A DNA stretch of 64,000 nucleotides from Bimastos eiseni (GCA_959347315.1 OY365809.1:42896542-42960541), one strand, 5' to 3'; counted from the first letter of the stretch, positions 22,938-34,415 are shown. Numbers and translations are program-made. Notes: generated by a model from the letters alone, not told the origin.

Positions 22938-23859
22938 AATAAGGACAATTGAAGGGCTGGAATCCTTAACTCAGAGGGGTTAGGGAGTGATGGGGTGTGG
23001 GTCAAATGAATATAGCAATCAATCTTTGGACTGATTGAGTGTTAAAATAAAATAAATTAATGTACTGGTTCAATCTTGGCTCGGATACTGAGCAATCCTG
23101 GTGCTCTGCAAAAGTTGTTTTCTACTTGGCTACATGAATGTATTTTTCTCTACATAACACGTATCATTTAATCCTTTGTTGCGTTTTTGTTGTACCTACC
23201 TCTTCATCTGCTAGCTACATTTTGTTAGTTAAGACTAGTTAAGTTTTATGTTTATACACCGTTGAATCTATTATCTTCTCCCTTTAATCTTCACTTACCG
23301 CCTCTCACTTTTCTTTTTAACCTATCCTACTAGGTGGCCCTAACTTGCGGGACCTTTGGTCCCTAATTGGGTCTCCTGGGCTAATCTCATCATCCCTACG
23401 CACTCCATGACTCCTTCTCTCGTCTCTCATCTAGAATTATGCTTTTTTAATATTTTGCTGTGGATTCGCTGTAAGATGTTATATATAATTCTGATCAGCC
23501 AAATAAATTTCTTTGATTTGATTTGATTTGATTTTAGTAAGAGTCGCTGTTGAAGGCGAAAAGGGAGTTTCAAGTCCTATCGGTGACAACTAAGGGGCTA
23601 GATGAAGTTCGATGAGCAATGATAGTGGATTGGGGCCTTGGGGAAACTGCTAATATGTCGACTTCTATGAAGATTCTATTGGTGAGAGATAGAATTATAT
23701 TAACCGTTCTTTCGAAAAGTAACGATCTTCAGAACCTGACCAAATCGTGAAAAGATCTACAATGAACACAAATTTATAATGATGTGTTACCAGCTTTTGT
23801 AACGGGGACAAATTAGCAGCTGCTCAGTGCAGATCTTTAGGGTGGTATATGTATGACGG

Positions 23860-24095
23860 CACGAAAGAAAGAATGAATGAAGGAAAGAATTAGCGAAAGA
23901 AGGAATGAGGAAGGAAGGAAAAGATGAAGGAACGATGGAAGGAAGCTGGAAGGCATATAGGTACCATTTAGATACAAATAAGGGAATTAAAGAAATGAAG
24001 AATACATGAAAGGATTTGGATAAGTAAGTAAGTAGGAGAGGCATAGATGTAACGAATGAAGAAAGAAAAGAAGGGAGGAGTGAAGGAAGGAACAA
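23860..24095. repeat. (GGAA/GAAT)n tract
   Basis: Degenerate GAAGGAAG and GAATGAAG words, about 235 bp. Confidence 0.85.
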
Positions 24096-24490
24096 ATTAA
24101 ACGAGTAACTGCATTACGGAAGCTTTATGTATGACGCTCATCTGTCTGGGAGGATTCTCCGTGATGACCGCTGACCTGATGAACCAGCTCTAGTGAGACG
24201 GGGTAGATCATGTTCTGTATGATGACTCGTAGCACTGAGGTCGGAACGACTTCTCGAGACTTCGACGCATCAACCTCTAGAACAGTCTACAAAGTCACAA
24301 AGTCCGACATCCAACTTTAGCTTTACAGCATAAAGATTTTCAATTTAGATAGCAGTAGTCGCAGTTTAACGATGATATAGATTATTAGAGCAACAGAGCG
24401 TCAATCCTCTTTAATCCAGCTGTTAAGAGCTTTAAACTTCTCATAGATGCAACTTAACAACTTAACGCTATTTGATCATGTGTAAGTGTC
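24096..24490. other. Unique DNA, no gene recognised
   Basis: A GC-richer block at 24120-24300 has interrupted frames on both strands. No family is recognised. Confidence 0.4.
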
Positions 24491-24492
24491 CG

Positions 24493-24498
<6 letters not shown>

Positions 24499-24564
<66 letters not shown>
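24499..24564. repeat. (AT)n microsatellite
   Basis: A pure AT dinucleotide run of about 66 bp. Confidence 0.98.
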
Positions 24565-24566
<2 letters not shown>

Positions 24567-24769
24567 CTTTGCTTTTGCTTTGCTCACGTATTATTCGCCA
24601 GGTAGTGACAGGGTTCATCTATACACAGGTATACATGTATTAAGAACAGATCAATCAAAAGAATAGAAATCGTGGGTGAGTTGTTAATAAACAATCGACA
24701 ATTTCAACGACAGTCCATGTAATTTTACGCTGGCGTCATAGACGTCGTAACTGGTAATGTAATCTTTAC

Positions 24770-24952
24770 CTGGCTTCGTCTGCGAGTCAGAACCAGGCTT
24801 CGAACGGTGCCAATGGGAACCATGTCGAGGCTGATGACGTCAGATTCCGAGGTTCCGGAAGGGGTTGCCCGGATACGAAGCACCCGACTACTGGATCTAC
24901 TGGAGAACACCGATGCTGTACTTGCCCGTTCCTCTTCTCCAGTTTCTCTCAC
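24770..24952 (-). CDS. Candidate internal exon, unknown
   Basis: 183 bp (61 codons, phase 0-0) between a weak acceptor (ACATTAG, poor pyrimidine tract) and a consensus donor CAG|GTAAAG (24764-24769). It encodes a Ser/Arg-rich stretch (SVFSSRSSSRVLRI) and a more ordered end, DMVPIGTVRSLVLTRRRSQ. The composition is not simple sequence. No family is recognised, and no neighbouring exon with matching phase was found. Confidence 0.3.
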
Positions 24953-25259
24953 CTAATGTATTAGCGAGATCGTATCTATATATTCACGCACGTTGATGGC
25001 ATGCCTTTAGTCTATATTGAGCATAAACATGCGCATTTATACACAGCATGTAGTTATAATATTTATGTTGAGGATGGAATCGTAATCATGTTATCCTAAT
25101 CTCCAAATTTCTAAAGAGCCATTTAAAGCCGAGCGCAGGTCACCAGCTTATTCACGAGCACTGCATCTGCACTGCATATGATTATCTTTCATCTTTCTGC
25201 TTCTATCTGCTCTCTCATTAATCATTATGATGGGATAACATTAGCGATATAAATATAAA

Positions 25260-25285
25260 TACATATTATGTATATATATATATAT
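25260..25285. repeat. Short (AT)n tract
   Basis: Run of TATATA near 25270-25286. Confidence 0.85.
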
Positions 25286-25387
25286 AAGCGTAGCTGACCT
25301 TGCGTGAATCTGAGTATATGAAGTTGACTGATGAGGTGTTACTCGATTCGTTGCTAAAGGAAACCAAACACTCATCAACATCAGCGC

Positions 25388-25480
25388 CTTCCTCCTCCTC
25401 CTCTTCATCCTCCTCTTCCTCCTCCTCGTCGTCGTCATCGTCTTCCTCATTCAGTTCGTCTTTATCTTCCTCTTCTATCC
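25388..25480. repeat. (TCC/TCG)n tract
   Basis: TCC, TCT and TCG trinucleotides encoding Ser or Glu runs, simple sequence. Confidence 0.9.
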
Positions 25481-25499
25481 CAACATCCGTAGCCGTTGT

Positions 25500-26400
25500 T
25501 AACGATGACATCCTTCTAGATACTATCGCACCTGCAGTCATTAAATATCCATGCAATCAAGTATCATCTATTTGCACTCGATGTATGTTTATGCTTGCAT
25601 GTATATATTATATATATATATATGCATGCATTTATGTATATATCTGTTTGCATATGGCCTGTTTGAGACCACGACTGCAAATGGATCGACAGCTAGATTG
25701 CTTTAGACACAGCACGCTGCAAAGCGCTGAGAAAGGAGAGTCAACATAATAAATTAATTGCTTCATGTACGTCAATGTCCACTGGGTGACTTTTGTCCAT
25801 TCCATATACGTGGAATTACGTTCACACAATGACTTTATGCAATCCACATGCGTGAATATACGTCCATATGATGATTTTAGGCATTCCACAGGCTTAGCGG
25901 AATAGAGCTGAACGATCTAATGAAGACATGACAGAAAGAAGTCCATTCGCTGGATGTACGTGCTCTTATCAAAAGAAGCAGCAAAATAACCCACCCTGTG
26001 TTATTTACAGGCGCCTATTAACGCCATACTAAATCCCCAGAGTGTTTTGTCTTCTGGGATTGAAGGGTCTCTTCTTGTCGACTGCGGCTTTACCCAATCG
26101 AATCATATATATAGGCCTAATGTTCTTAAAATGAGAGATACCAATTTAGTCATTGTCCCAATAAATAAAAGCTTCCTATGACCACTGCGTTTCAGATTTA
26201 GTCAAAGCAATAACCCGAATCCTGATTAACTGCATACACAAGACGAGTGATTTGTATTCATTTAACCATTATATATATATACATTATATAGCGCTGCTAT
26301 CCGATGGGATTTGTACGAACTGTCCGTTATTCAGAATATGTCTTAAGGGCTCTTGAGAAAATGACATTTATACACAATGTAATGTCTAAATAGAATACTA
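25500..26400. other. Unique DNA with SINE-tail word
   Basis: Contains a TATATGCATGCAT tract near 25605-25640 and TTATATAGCGCTGC at about 26285, like the SINE 3' tails. No exon recognised. Confidence 0.4.
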
Positions 26401-26404
26401 GGCT

Positions 26405-26640
26405 GTAGTCGGAAGGAAGTGAAATGATGATGATGACGACGACGACGATGATGATGATGATGGCTAAGTAAGACTCATGGGGCTAGCTGGTATCGAACCC
26501 ATGTCCTTCTGATATTCGTGCCATTACGTTGCCCCTCAACATTCTCCCCACCCCATTAAAACAATCTCTTACACAGATGAACTCGTTATAAGGCGTCACA
26601 GTTATACAGCTGCCGCATATATATATATATATATATATAT
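26405..26640 (-). mobile_element. Degenerate tRNA-derived SINE flanked by simple repeats
   Basis: The minus strand contains GGGTTCGATACCAGC (B-box-like). About 35-40 bases upstream lies AGGGGCAACGTAATGGC, and GCCCC after the B box can pair with GGGGC. A (GAT)n run lies at 26426-26463 and an (AT)n run at 26618-26640. It is a degraded SINE, not a tRNA gene. Confidence 0.45.
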
Positions 26641-26719
26641 CGCTTCCAAAGCAACGAATACGTGAGTGTATTTCCAGAAGTGGCGCTATAGAAATATTCG
26701 ACGTCACGTCGTTTATATC

Positions 26720-29356
26720 AGCGGTTCCCAACCTTTTTTTTTGTTGTACCCCCAAACTAAAATTTTATTTGGGTGGGTACCCCATCAGAAAAAAACTTTT
26801 CAAAACGTTTTTTAGTTATTTGACAACTTTTAGTTAATTGGTTCTATCCTCCTATATATTAAAGAAATCCTATATTCATAAGTTGATATCATATGAATTT
26901 TGCTAAATATATTATAATTATATTGAAATTATTATTGTTGCACACAAATAAAATCAGTTTAATTGAAAATTTTGTTATTTTATTTTTAATATTTTCGAAT
27001 AGCATGCAAATAGCCGCTAACTAATCAGTCAAATGGAAGTTTAATCATTTTAATGCGAGCACTGGGCTTGCTTGGATTTGCACAAGTCTGCAATATCAGG
27101 CTTCATTAATGTCAATTTTAGACGTAAGTCTGGCTCAAGTTCAAGTTTCGATCTGTATTTGTTTTTAATTGCAAGCATTGCAGAAAATCCAGTTTCACAG
27201 AGATATGACGTACTGAAAGGGATCAAACATTTCAAAGCTCTGTCGGAAATCAATCCATATTCTGCTCTTCTTTTAAGCCAAAAATCACTCAAAAAGTCCT
27301 TGTTGAATTCGCTTTTTAAATCCACCATCACATGAAAGTTCAATGAATTGATCTCTTTCCTGGACAGAAAAATCAGCTGGCAATGCAACTTCGGAAAAAG
27401 GATTTCGTATCCAACTCTTGTCATCAAACTGTTCAGGAAAGTAGGTCTGAAAATTTGAAATTAATTGAGAACAATGTTTCTTAATATCTTCAACCATGTC
27501 AGGATGCAGTCGAAGTTCGTTCTCTGTCAAGAAAGTTTGCAGTGATTGAAATGCAGTTACTTTAAGTTGTTCAACATCTGACAACATGAACTGAAGCTTC
27601 TTAATTGTTGCATTTATTTTGTCAGCCACAACGAATGGAGTTATATTTCGTCCTTGCATGCTAGAATTTAACTCGTTCAGTTTACCAAAAATGTCTGCTA
27701 AATACGCCAACCTCATTAACCATAACTCATTGAGAAATAAATCAGCTGTTTGAAATTCACTGTCTGTGAGAAATATTTGAACTTCTGAGCGAAGTTCAAA
27801 AAGTCGAGATAACACTTTTCCACGTGACAACCATCTTACTTCTGTGTGCAAAAGAAGCTTTTTATGGTCACTCCCCATTTCATTGCACATTATTGAAAAC
27901 AATCGAGAGTTGAGAGCCCGAGCTTTTATAAAATTAACAACTTTTACAGATTGGTCCAAAACAGTTTTTAAACTGGTGGGCATGGCTTTGGTAGCAAGAG
28001 CTTCACGGTGGATACTGCAATGTGTGAACTTTGCTTGTGGTGCAACTTGTTTAATTTGTGTTACAACTCCCCCGTGTTTGCCAGTCATCGCAGCTGCACC
28101 GTCGGAACAAACACCAACACAATTTTGCCAATTTATTTCATTCGAAGTCATGAAATCATCAACTTTCTTAAATATTTCTGTCGCTGTTGTCCGCCCAGAT
28201 AAAAGCTCACAAAACAAAAATTCTTCTTCAACTGACTGTTCAAATTCATACCTGACATACATCATAAGCTGTGCAAAATTTGTAACGTCGGTGCTTTCAT
28301 CCAGCTGAATTGCAAAATATTTGCTTTGCTTGATTCTTTTAATAAGAATTGTTTTTACTTGTGATGCTAAATCATGAATTCTTCGAGAAACCGTATTGTC
28401 TGACAAGGGAACGACATGAAGTTTTTTGGCAGCAGCTTGTCCTAGAATGGATGACACAATATCTTTAGCTGCAGGCAATATAAGACTCTCCCCAATAGTG
28501 TGTGGTTTCCCAGTTTTAGCAATTCTCAGGCTTACCAAATAAGACGCCGTTAAAGCTTGTGAGTTAGCCGTTGTGAATGATTTTAATGTGCTCTTACCGT
28601 GTTTCAATTCAACTTCTTTCCTTTTAAAAAATTCGAGTGGTTTATCTTTGAGAAGAGCATGTTTTGTATTGAAGTGACGTTGAAGTAATGAAGGCTTCAT
28701 CGAATGATTTGATAATTTTTCATTACATATGACACACTGGGGTTTCGGTTCTTTTTCTTCACCACACCATGAGAATCCAAAAGACAAATAATTCTCATCA
28801 TATCGCCTAACCTTCCTAAGTTTTTGATTTTCCTCATCGGAGTCTGAATCTGCACGGACGTTTGCAGTGACTGTCTCTGTTGTTTCGCTGCTTACTGTAG
28901 CGATGTCAGAGGATAACTTTCTTTTTAATGGTTGTTGTTTGAGCCATCTATCCATGGTATTTTATTAATTTATTTTACAATATTTTTTTCTATAATTTGA
29001 CAGTTTAAAACTTTAAATCTAAAATTCTATATTGCTTCTTATTTAATTTTTAATTATTTATTTTATTTAAATCCATGACGAAGCTGTGACGTTATTTTGT
29101 GAAAAACCTAGAATAGCTAAACAAGAATTAAAATGTTAGCGAGAAAGTATTTATTTTATTTATATGTATCATGAAACTGTGACGTAATTTTATGAAAAAC
29201 ATAGAATAGCTAAACATGGATTAAAATAATAGCAAGAAAGTATTTGTTTTATCTGTTTTTGCAAAAATATTTTTTTATAATATTTTTTCTTGCGTACCCC
29301 TTGGCAACAGCTGGCGTACCCCTCGGGGTACGCGTACCACCGGTTGAAAACCGCTG
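26720..29356 (-). mobile_element. Full-length hAT transposon (Charlie-like)
   Basis: A 2637-bp element. The ends are CAGCGGTTCCCAACC (26720) and, inverted, CAGCGGTTTTCAACC (29356), matching 13 of 15 and starting with the CAG usual for hAT. Both flanks carry the identical octamer GTTTATAT (26712-26719 and 29357-29364), a perfect 8-bp target duplication. It contains a BED-finger hAT transposase gene on the minus strand. The sub-terminal regions are rich in GGGGTACC-type words. The perfect duplication and near-intact gene imply a recent insertion. Confidence 0.95.
27050..28955 (-). pseudogene. hAT transposase (ZBED5-like), one frameshift
   Basis: The first frame (28955-27285) starts with an ATG and encodes 556 residues. 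It has an N-terminal BED zinc finger with C74, C77, H94 and H99. The RNase H-like core follows with FAIQLDESTD (Asp219), CSDGAAAMTG (Asp285) and HCSIH (Cys313, His316). It runs out of frame at about 27321-27330. A second frame (to 27050) carries the C-terminal hAT dimerisation region with CETGFSAM, which contains the family's final conserved Glu. A single one-base indel in a GG-rich spot explains the break. The family cuts and pastes DNA at the terminal repeats. Some relatives are domesticated (ZBED genes), but the terminal repeats and frameshift argue for a dying transposon. Confidence 0.93.
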
Positions 29357-29382
29357 GTTTATATTACGTATCGCCGAATTTA
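29357..29382. other. 26-bp spacer between two transposons
   Basis: Host DNA holding the hAT target duplication (29357-29364) and ending in the TA used by the maT element (29381-29382). Confidence 0.85.
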
Positions 29383-30764
29383 CACGGTGATTCATTAAAA
29401 AACGTACCTTACATAGGTTAGCATAACTCAGGTAAATGACCATTAATTTTAATGAAATTTCAGAATAATGATGCTTGATATTCTATTCAAGTGCTACATA
29501 AATCATTTGACACACCAAGCTAAAATGACGTAACGCGATTGACGAAACTAATGACGTCACGAAAATATCGCGAAAAAATGGTGTTTACCGAAGAGGATAC
29601 AGAATTTGTTACATTCTTACGAAAGAATAAAAAGTACAGTGCAAAACGTTTTCTAAAGAAATTTCCTGATAAAGAGTGGACTCTTGGTGGATTAAATGCG
29701 TTACTTTCAAAGATCGACAAAACTGGGTCTTTCCATCGTCGACCAGGCAGCGGCCGCCCGCGTACGGCAGCAACAACCGACAATGCTGAAAAGGTTGAAT
29801 CGCTGGTGCTCAGCCAGGAAGATATGCCGCAAACGCATCGCACACAGAGACAAATTGCTCGAGAAATAGGAATCAGTCAGACATCAGTTTGGAGATTTGT
29901 CAAGAATGATTTACATTTGCGATGTTTAAAGAAACGACACGCTCAAGAACTCACAGCAGCCAACAAGCAAGCAAGATTGACACGTTCCCGTCAGCTACTG
30001 AGGTTGTATCCTGCAAGCTTAGTGAATTTCATTTGGTTTACTGATGAGAAATTGTTTACTGTGGCAGCACCCAGTAACAGTCAGAATGATCGTATTTATG
30101 TCTCAGCCGGTACAAGGAAGAGAGACGTTCCAGCAAATCGTCTTTTGCGGACTCGACCAACTTTCAGCAAGTCCCTTATGGTATCTGTCGGGGTATCTGC
30201 ACTCGGTCGTACGAACATCCATTTCATCGAACCAGGTGTTAAGATTAATGGACAATATTACAGAGATGTTCTACTAATGCAGGGTCTCTTGCCTGACATT
30301 CGTGAGATAACGGAGTATTTCATCTTCCAGCAGGATAGCGCTCCTGCGCACAGAGCTCGGGAGACCGTTGCGTTACTCGAAACTGAAACACCTGATTTCA
30401 TCCCGCCTAATTACTGGCCACCTAATAGCCCTGATTTGAATCCAGTGGACTATAAGATATGGAGCGTCATGCAGGAAAAAGTCTACAGAAATCGAATACA
30501 TGATGTCGACGAGTTGCGTCACCGAATTGTGGAGGTATGGGATGAAATGGATCAGCGCATCATTGATGAGTCAGTCAGGCAGTGGCGTAGGCGTCTTCGC
30601 GCGTGTGTTACTGCCCGAGGGGGTCAATTTGAACATAAACTGTAACTTTCTTCCTATTCAGAACTGATTCCTCTATGTTCACTTAAAATTTTTTTGACAT
30701 AAACCGATATTTGACGGAGTTACAATTAAATATCTAGGGGTACGTTTTTTAATGAATCACCGTG
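29383..30764 (+). mobile_element. maT (DD37D) mariner-like transposon, apparently intact
   Basis: A 1382-bp element flanked by TA on both sides. The terminal inverted repeats are 26 bp and perfect; they begin CACGGTGATTCATTAAAAAA and end CGTACC. There is one uninterrupted transposase gene. Nothing inside is visibly broken. Confidence 0.95.
29551..30645 (+). CDS. IS630/Tc1/mariner transposase, maT type (DD37D)
   Basis: 364 residues from the ATG at 29551. A TTG at 29539 is in frame, but the ATG is preferred. The N-terminal half has helix-turn-helix sequence (SAKRFLKKFPDK; GRPRTAAT linker; REIGISQTSVWRFV). The DDE core has Asp165 in WFTDEKLF, Asp262 in FQQDSAPAHR and Asp300 in SPDLNPVDYKIW. There are 37 residues between the last two, the DD37D spacing of the maT family (Tc1 is DD34E, mariner DD34D). 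The length fits full-length members (about 340-370). Such enzymes excise and insert at TA dinucleotides. No stop or frameshift was seen, so it may be active or only recently silenced. Confidence 0.95.
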   Translation: MTSRKYREKMVFTEEDTEFVTFLRKNKKYSAKRFLKKFPDKEWTLGGLNALLSKIDKTGSFHRRPGSGRPRTAATTDNAEKVESLVLSQEDMPQTHRTQRQIAREIGISQTSVWRFVKNDLHLRCLKKRHAQELTAANKQARLTRSRQLLRLYPASLVNFIWFTDEKLFTVAAPSNSQNDRIYVSAGTRKRDVPANRLLRTRPTFSKSLMVSVGVSALGRTNIHFIEPGVKINGQYYRDVLLMQGLLPDIREITEYFIFQQDSAPAHRARETVALLETETPDFIPPNYWPPNSPDLNPVDYKIWSVMQEKVYRNRIHDVDELRHRIVEVWDEMDQRIIDESVRQWRRRLRACVTARGGQFEHKL

Positions 30765-31930
30765 TAGAGTTGCCTACATCCTTGATCACCAGGTGGCGTC
30801 AGATTGTTGGGCGACAGAGGACTGAAGTAAAACACAAGACGCGTGACTCTTTATGTAATAATATATCGTCTGTGATGGAGACGAATGGGCGCGTGGCTAA
30901 ACAAAGCACCGACGATTGGAAAGATCTATGGAAATTATGACGCACGACCACAATGATGTTTCTGATTGCGCTCAGAGGCCGCGTTTTCCGTTCAACATTA
31001 AGTCGGGTGCGTTTTTGTTCTAGGCATCGCTATTCATCACGCTCTGTCGAGTCGTTATACGCTGCCAGAGGCTGGACCGCCAGACAAGTGATATCTTAAC
31101 GACGCGTTGAGTTTACGGCACATTGCCAGGAGCGGCTGCTACGAGGTGGAAGTTAGTGAAGGGTGAGAAGAATTATAGATGTCTGATGACTGGGTCGACT
31201 AATATGAGTTAACGTGCTTAAATGTTCAGAAGCAGTCTGGATTCTAAACGCAATAAATTTAGATAGAACGAATGACTACTCGTGAAATTTCCGTGTACAC
31301 GTTTTCCTCTTAAAGATTGATGTCACCCCATTATAACTGCTTCCTCTATCTGAAAATATGCTTTTAAACCTCCAACGGTATTTGTTTTACTTTGCTGACA
31401 TAGTCATTCGTTAATTTATCTTCTTAAATAAAAGCTAACGAATCAGCTTGTTAGGCATATATGTAAAAAAGATGTGAGAATGTCTTGCTCCCGATTATCG
31501 CCCCAAAACTAGTGACACAAAGGAACACAGGGAGTTTCCAGTTCTGTCCATATTGGTCCTTGGAAGCCACTGCTACAACATGGAAGTTTGTGAAGGACGG
31601 GAAGAATAGTTGGCTGATGTAAGGGTACACTAATAGGCCTATATGAGATAATGTGGTTAATACACTAGTACAAGTAAATGTGGTTTAAACGTTCCGAAAC
31701 TGTTCAGATTCTTAGTGCATTTGAAACTTTAAAGCAGTGATAAGTTTTCCGCGTTACGAAGGACTCACGAGCGGAAACGGTCTGGCGATAAGAAATTTAT
31801 GCAAAAACAACAAATGTTGTGTACGGCCAAGTCCCGAAATATAGGGCAAACTAAAATCCGGGACGAAGCCGGGAAGTAAGGCAGCGGCTAGTTAACTGTA
31901 TGCGTGAATGTCATAGTTTCTTCTCATGAT
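30765..31930. other. Unique DNA, no gene recognised
   Basis: No exon with recognisable similarity or convincing splice sites on either strand. One TAGGCCTA at 31634. Confidence 0.45.
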
Positions 31931-31939
31931 AATATCAAA

Positions 31940-32095
31940 GTGTGGTCGCGCGGTTGACTGAAAATACATTGGTACGAAGGATTGTATGTCAAGGGTTCAA
32001 TACTCTCAAGCCCCACGAGGTTGACTCAGTTTTCCATGCACTCCCAATCTTGTTTACATCTGTAAGACCACAGAGGTTATCGAAAGTAATTGGTC
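31940..32095 (+). mobile_element. Probable tRNA-derived SINE
   Basis: TGTGGTCGCGCGGTTGACTG (A-box-like) is followed after about 40 bases by GGGTTCAATACTC (B-box-like). A short body with CCCCACGAGG and CAGTTTTCC follows. The boxes are imperfect and the extent is approximate. Confidence 0.45.
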
Positions 32096-32915
32096 AAAAG
32101 GTAGAAGCTTGAACCCATGCTATTTCCCGTATCATTACTTTGAGATGCGTCCTCTGGCCAGCATTTGCAATGCAAAACCGTGTAGGAGCAGCATGTTTGA
32201 GATTACAAATGAGTGCCTTGGTAGCAACATTTTCAGGTTCAAAGTATGTGGTGAATATATAAAGTCACCACGAAGTTATCATCGACTCTAGCCCAGAGTA
32301 CGTGAGCCCTAAGCCCTGCATGATATATTAGCGTTCATCTGCAATATTGTTCCCAATGTTTCATCAAAGTAATACCGTGGATTTGTCAGTTTGAATCAAA
32401 TATTATTATTATTAATGTTTTGAAACACTTTATAGCGACTTTTGTATCTCGGAATAAGCTGCACGCATGGATGTAAAAAAATGCGTTTCACAAAATTTTC
32501 AAGACGTATCCTGAATAAACTGAACCAGGCAGCAGCCTGGATTTCTGGGAACAGAGAACAGAAGGCAGATTACTCAGGAAACTTGGATCAAGGTTGCAGT
32601 GGACACCTACGGGTCCTCAACCCACGGAACATGATGATGATGCGACGGTGTTCCAATATCGGAAAATGGACCGTGGGCTCCAAGCAGTTAATATGAGGAA
32701 ACACGTCACCACGGTTACCAGACACCTGTTCTCGCTATAGCAACGTAATTTCTCGTACTAGCTCGTTTCAATTTAAGGGATGGCAGTTGAGTTCTACCAA
32801 AAGCAAGAGTGTCTAGGGCTCTTACCATTATAAGTATAGGACATGTGTCTGTGTGTTTAGTCCATCCTTATACATATTTGTGTTACTACGTTGCCCTCTT
32901 TCCATCTATCCATCA
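32096..32915. other. Unique DNA, no gene recognised
   Basis: No supported feature. Some open frames of 60-85 codons exist but lack splice sites and similarity. Confidence 0.4.
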
Positions 32916-32920
32916 TTCCT

Positions 32921-33145
32921 ATATATATATATATATATATATATATCTGTCTATCTCTCTCTACCTCTCCTCTCTCTCTCCTTTCTCTCTGTCTCTCTCT
33001 CTCTCCCTCTTTATGTCTGTCTGTCTGTCTTTGTCTCTGTTTCTCTCTGCCTCTGTCTCTCTGTCTCTATCTCTGTCTCTGTCTGTTTGTCTGTCTGTCT
33101 CTCTGTCTCTCTCTGTCTCTCTCTTCACTCTCTCGCTCTCTCCCT
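32921..33145. repeat. (AT)n then (CT/TCTG)n tracts
   Basis: AT dinucleotides at 32921-32946, then CTCT and TCTG repeats to about 33145. Confidence 0.95.
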
Positions 33146-33434
33146 CACATCATATGCGTGCGTGTGTCCGTGAGCTGTTTTTCAAACTGCCCTGTTTTTG
33201 TGAAGACAGCTGCAGCAACGGAGAGGCAGCAGCAGCAGCAGCAGCATCATCCCAAGGCATCTGTAATTCATGAGGTCCAGCACCAGACTACTCAGTCGAA
33301 GACTCGTTTCTACGATGATATTCTAGGCGCATTTTTGAAGGAAAGAGTGAAGAAATAAAGAAAAGCTCAACACAGACGGAGGAAGATGCACGAAATGAAA
33401 GAGATAGACAGAAACAGAGACAAGGAGACTGCCT

Positions 33435-33800
33435 TTCGCTATTTCTTTGTCTCTATGCTCTACTCCTCTGTCGGTCTGTCCGTCTGTCTCTCTCCTGTCT
33501 CCATCTAGCTGACTCTATCTGCCTGTCTCTGTCCGTTTGTCAGTCTCTATTTCTCTCCTTCTCCTTCTCTCTCTCTCTGTCTCTCTCTTTCCCTCTCTCT
33601 CTCCTCCCTCCCCCTCTCTCTCTGCTCGCTACAAATTCAGTTACTAATAGAATTTGTCGACATCACAGCTGACCTAATACCGTCTCTCTCTCTCTCTTGC
33701 ATACAATTAGTACGAAGTCTGCCTGTCCGTCTGCCTGTGCCCTTGTTAGTCTGTCTGTCCTCTCATCCCCTCTTATCTGTCTCTGTCTCTGTCTGTTTCC
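33435..33800. repeat. (CT)n/(TCTG)n tracts
   Basis: Interrupted CTCTCT and CTGTCTGT runs. No gene. Confidence 0.9.
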
Positions 33801-33839
33801 CTTTGGTCGCTTATTTACGGTGGTTAGCGCTTAGCCTTT

Positions 33840-33974
33840 GACCTTCGATTAACGGATGCTTTACCTCTCTCTTATTTCCTCTCTCTTCCTCTGTCTTTCT
33901 CTTCTTCTACCAGTGTCAATATCTGTCAATACTTCAATCTGCGATGCATGCATACCATGGACGACAGTCAATAA

Positions 33975-34011
<37 letters not shown>

Positions 34012-34190
34012 TCGCTTAACGGGTGCTTTACCTCTCTCTTATTTCCTCTCTCTTCCTCTGTCTTTCTCTTCTTCTAACTGCGTCGATATCTGTCAATACC
34101 TCAATCTGCGATGCATGCATACTGTAGACGACGGTCAGTAAAATAATAATAATAATAATAATATTAATAATAATAATAATAATAATAATG
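33840..34190 (+). repeat. Tandem duplication of a 165-bp unit
   Basis: Two direct copies, about 33847-34010 and 34012-34190. Each contains TGCTTTACCTCTCTCTTATT, then TATCTGTCAATAC, then CAATCTGCGATGCATGCATA, and ends in GTCARTAAAATAAT and an (AAT)n tail. The copies differ at few positions outside the tail. The repeat-unit tail suggests duplication of a short retroposed segment. Confidence 0.85.
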
Positions 34191-34237
34191 TGAAACATAT
34201 ATATAATAATCATAATAATAATAATAATAACAACAAC

Positions 34238-34269
<32 letters not shown>

Positions 34270-34339
34270 GCATAATTTTAGTTTAATTTAAAACTAGCAG
34301 AAAACAGAATGATTACAAATACAATATCAATGAATGATA

Positions 34340-34415
<76 letters not shown>

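Larger units (their letters stand above)
19845..23535 (+). mobile_element. L2/CR1-like non-LTR retrotransposon
   Basis: An endonuclease-reverse transcriptase ORF2 remnant is followed by a 3' UTR, an AATAAA at 23502-23507 and a (GATTT)n tail ending near 23535. There is no LTR or poly(A). The tail type and RT motifs fit the jockey superfamily (L2/CR1/Crack group) rather than RTE or L1. The 5' end is unresolved. A related 3' UTR fragment lies inverted at 15619-15850. Confidence 0.9.
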
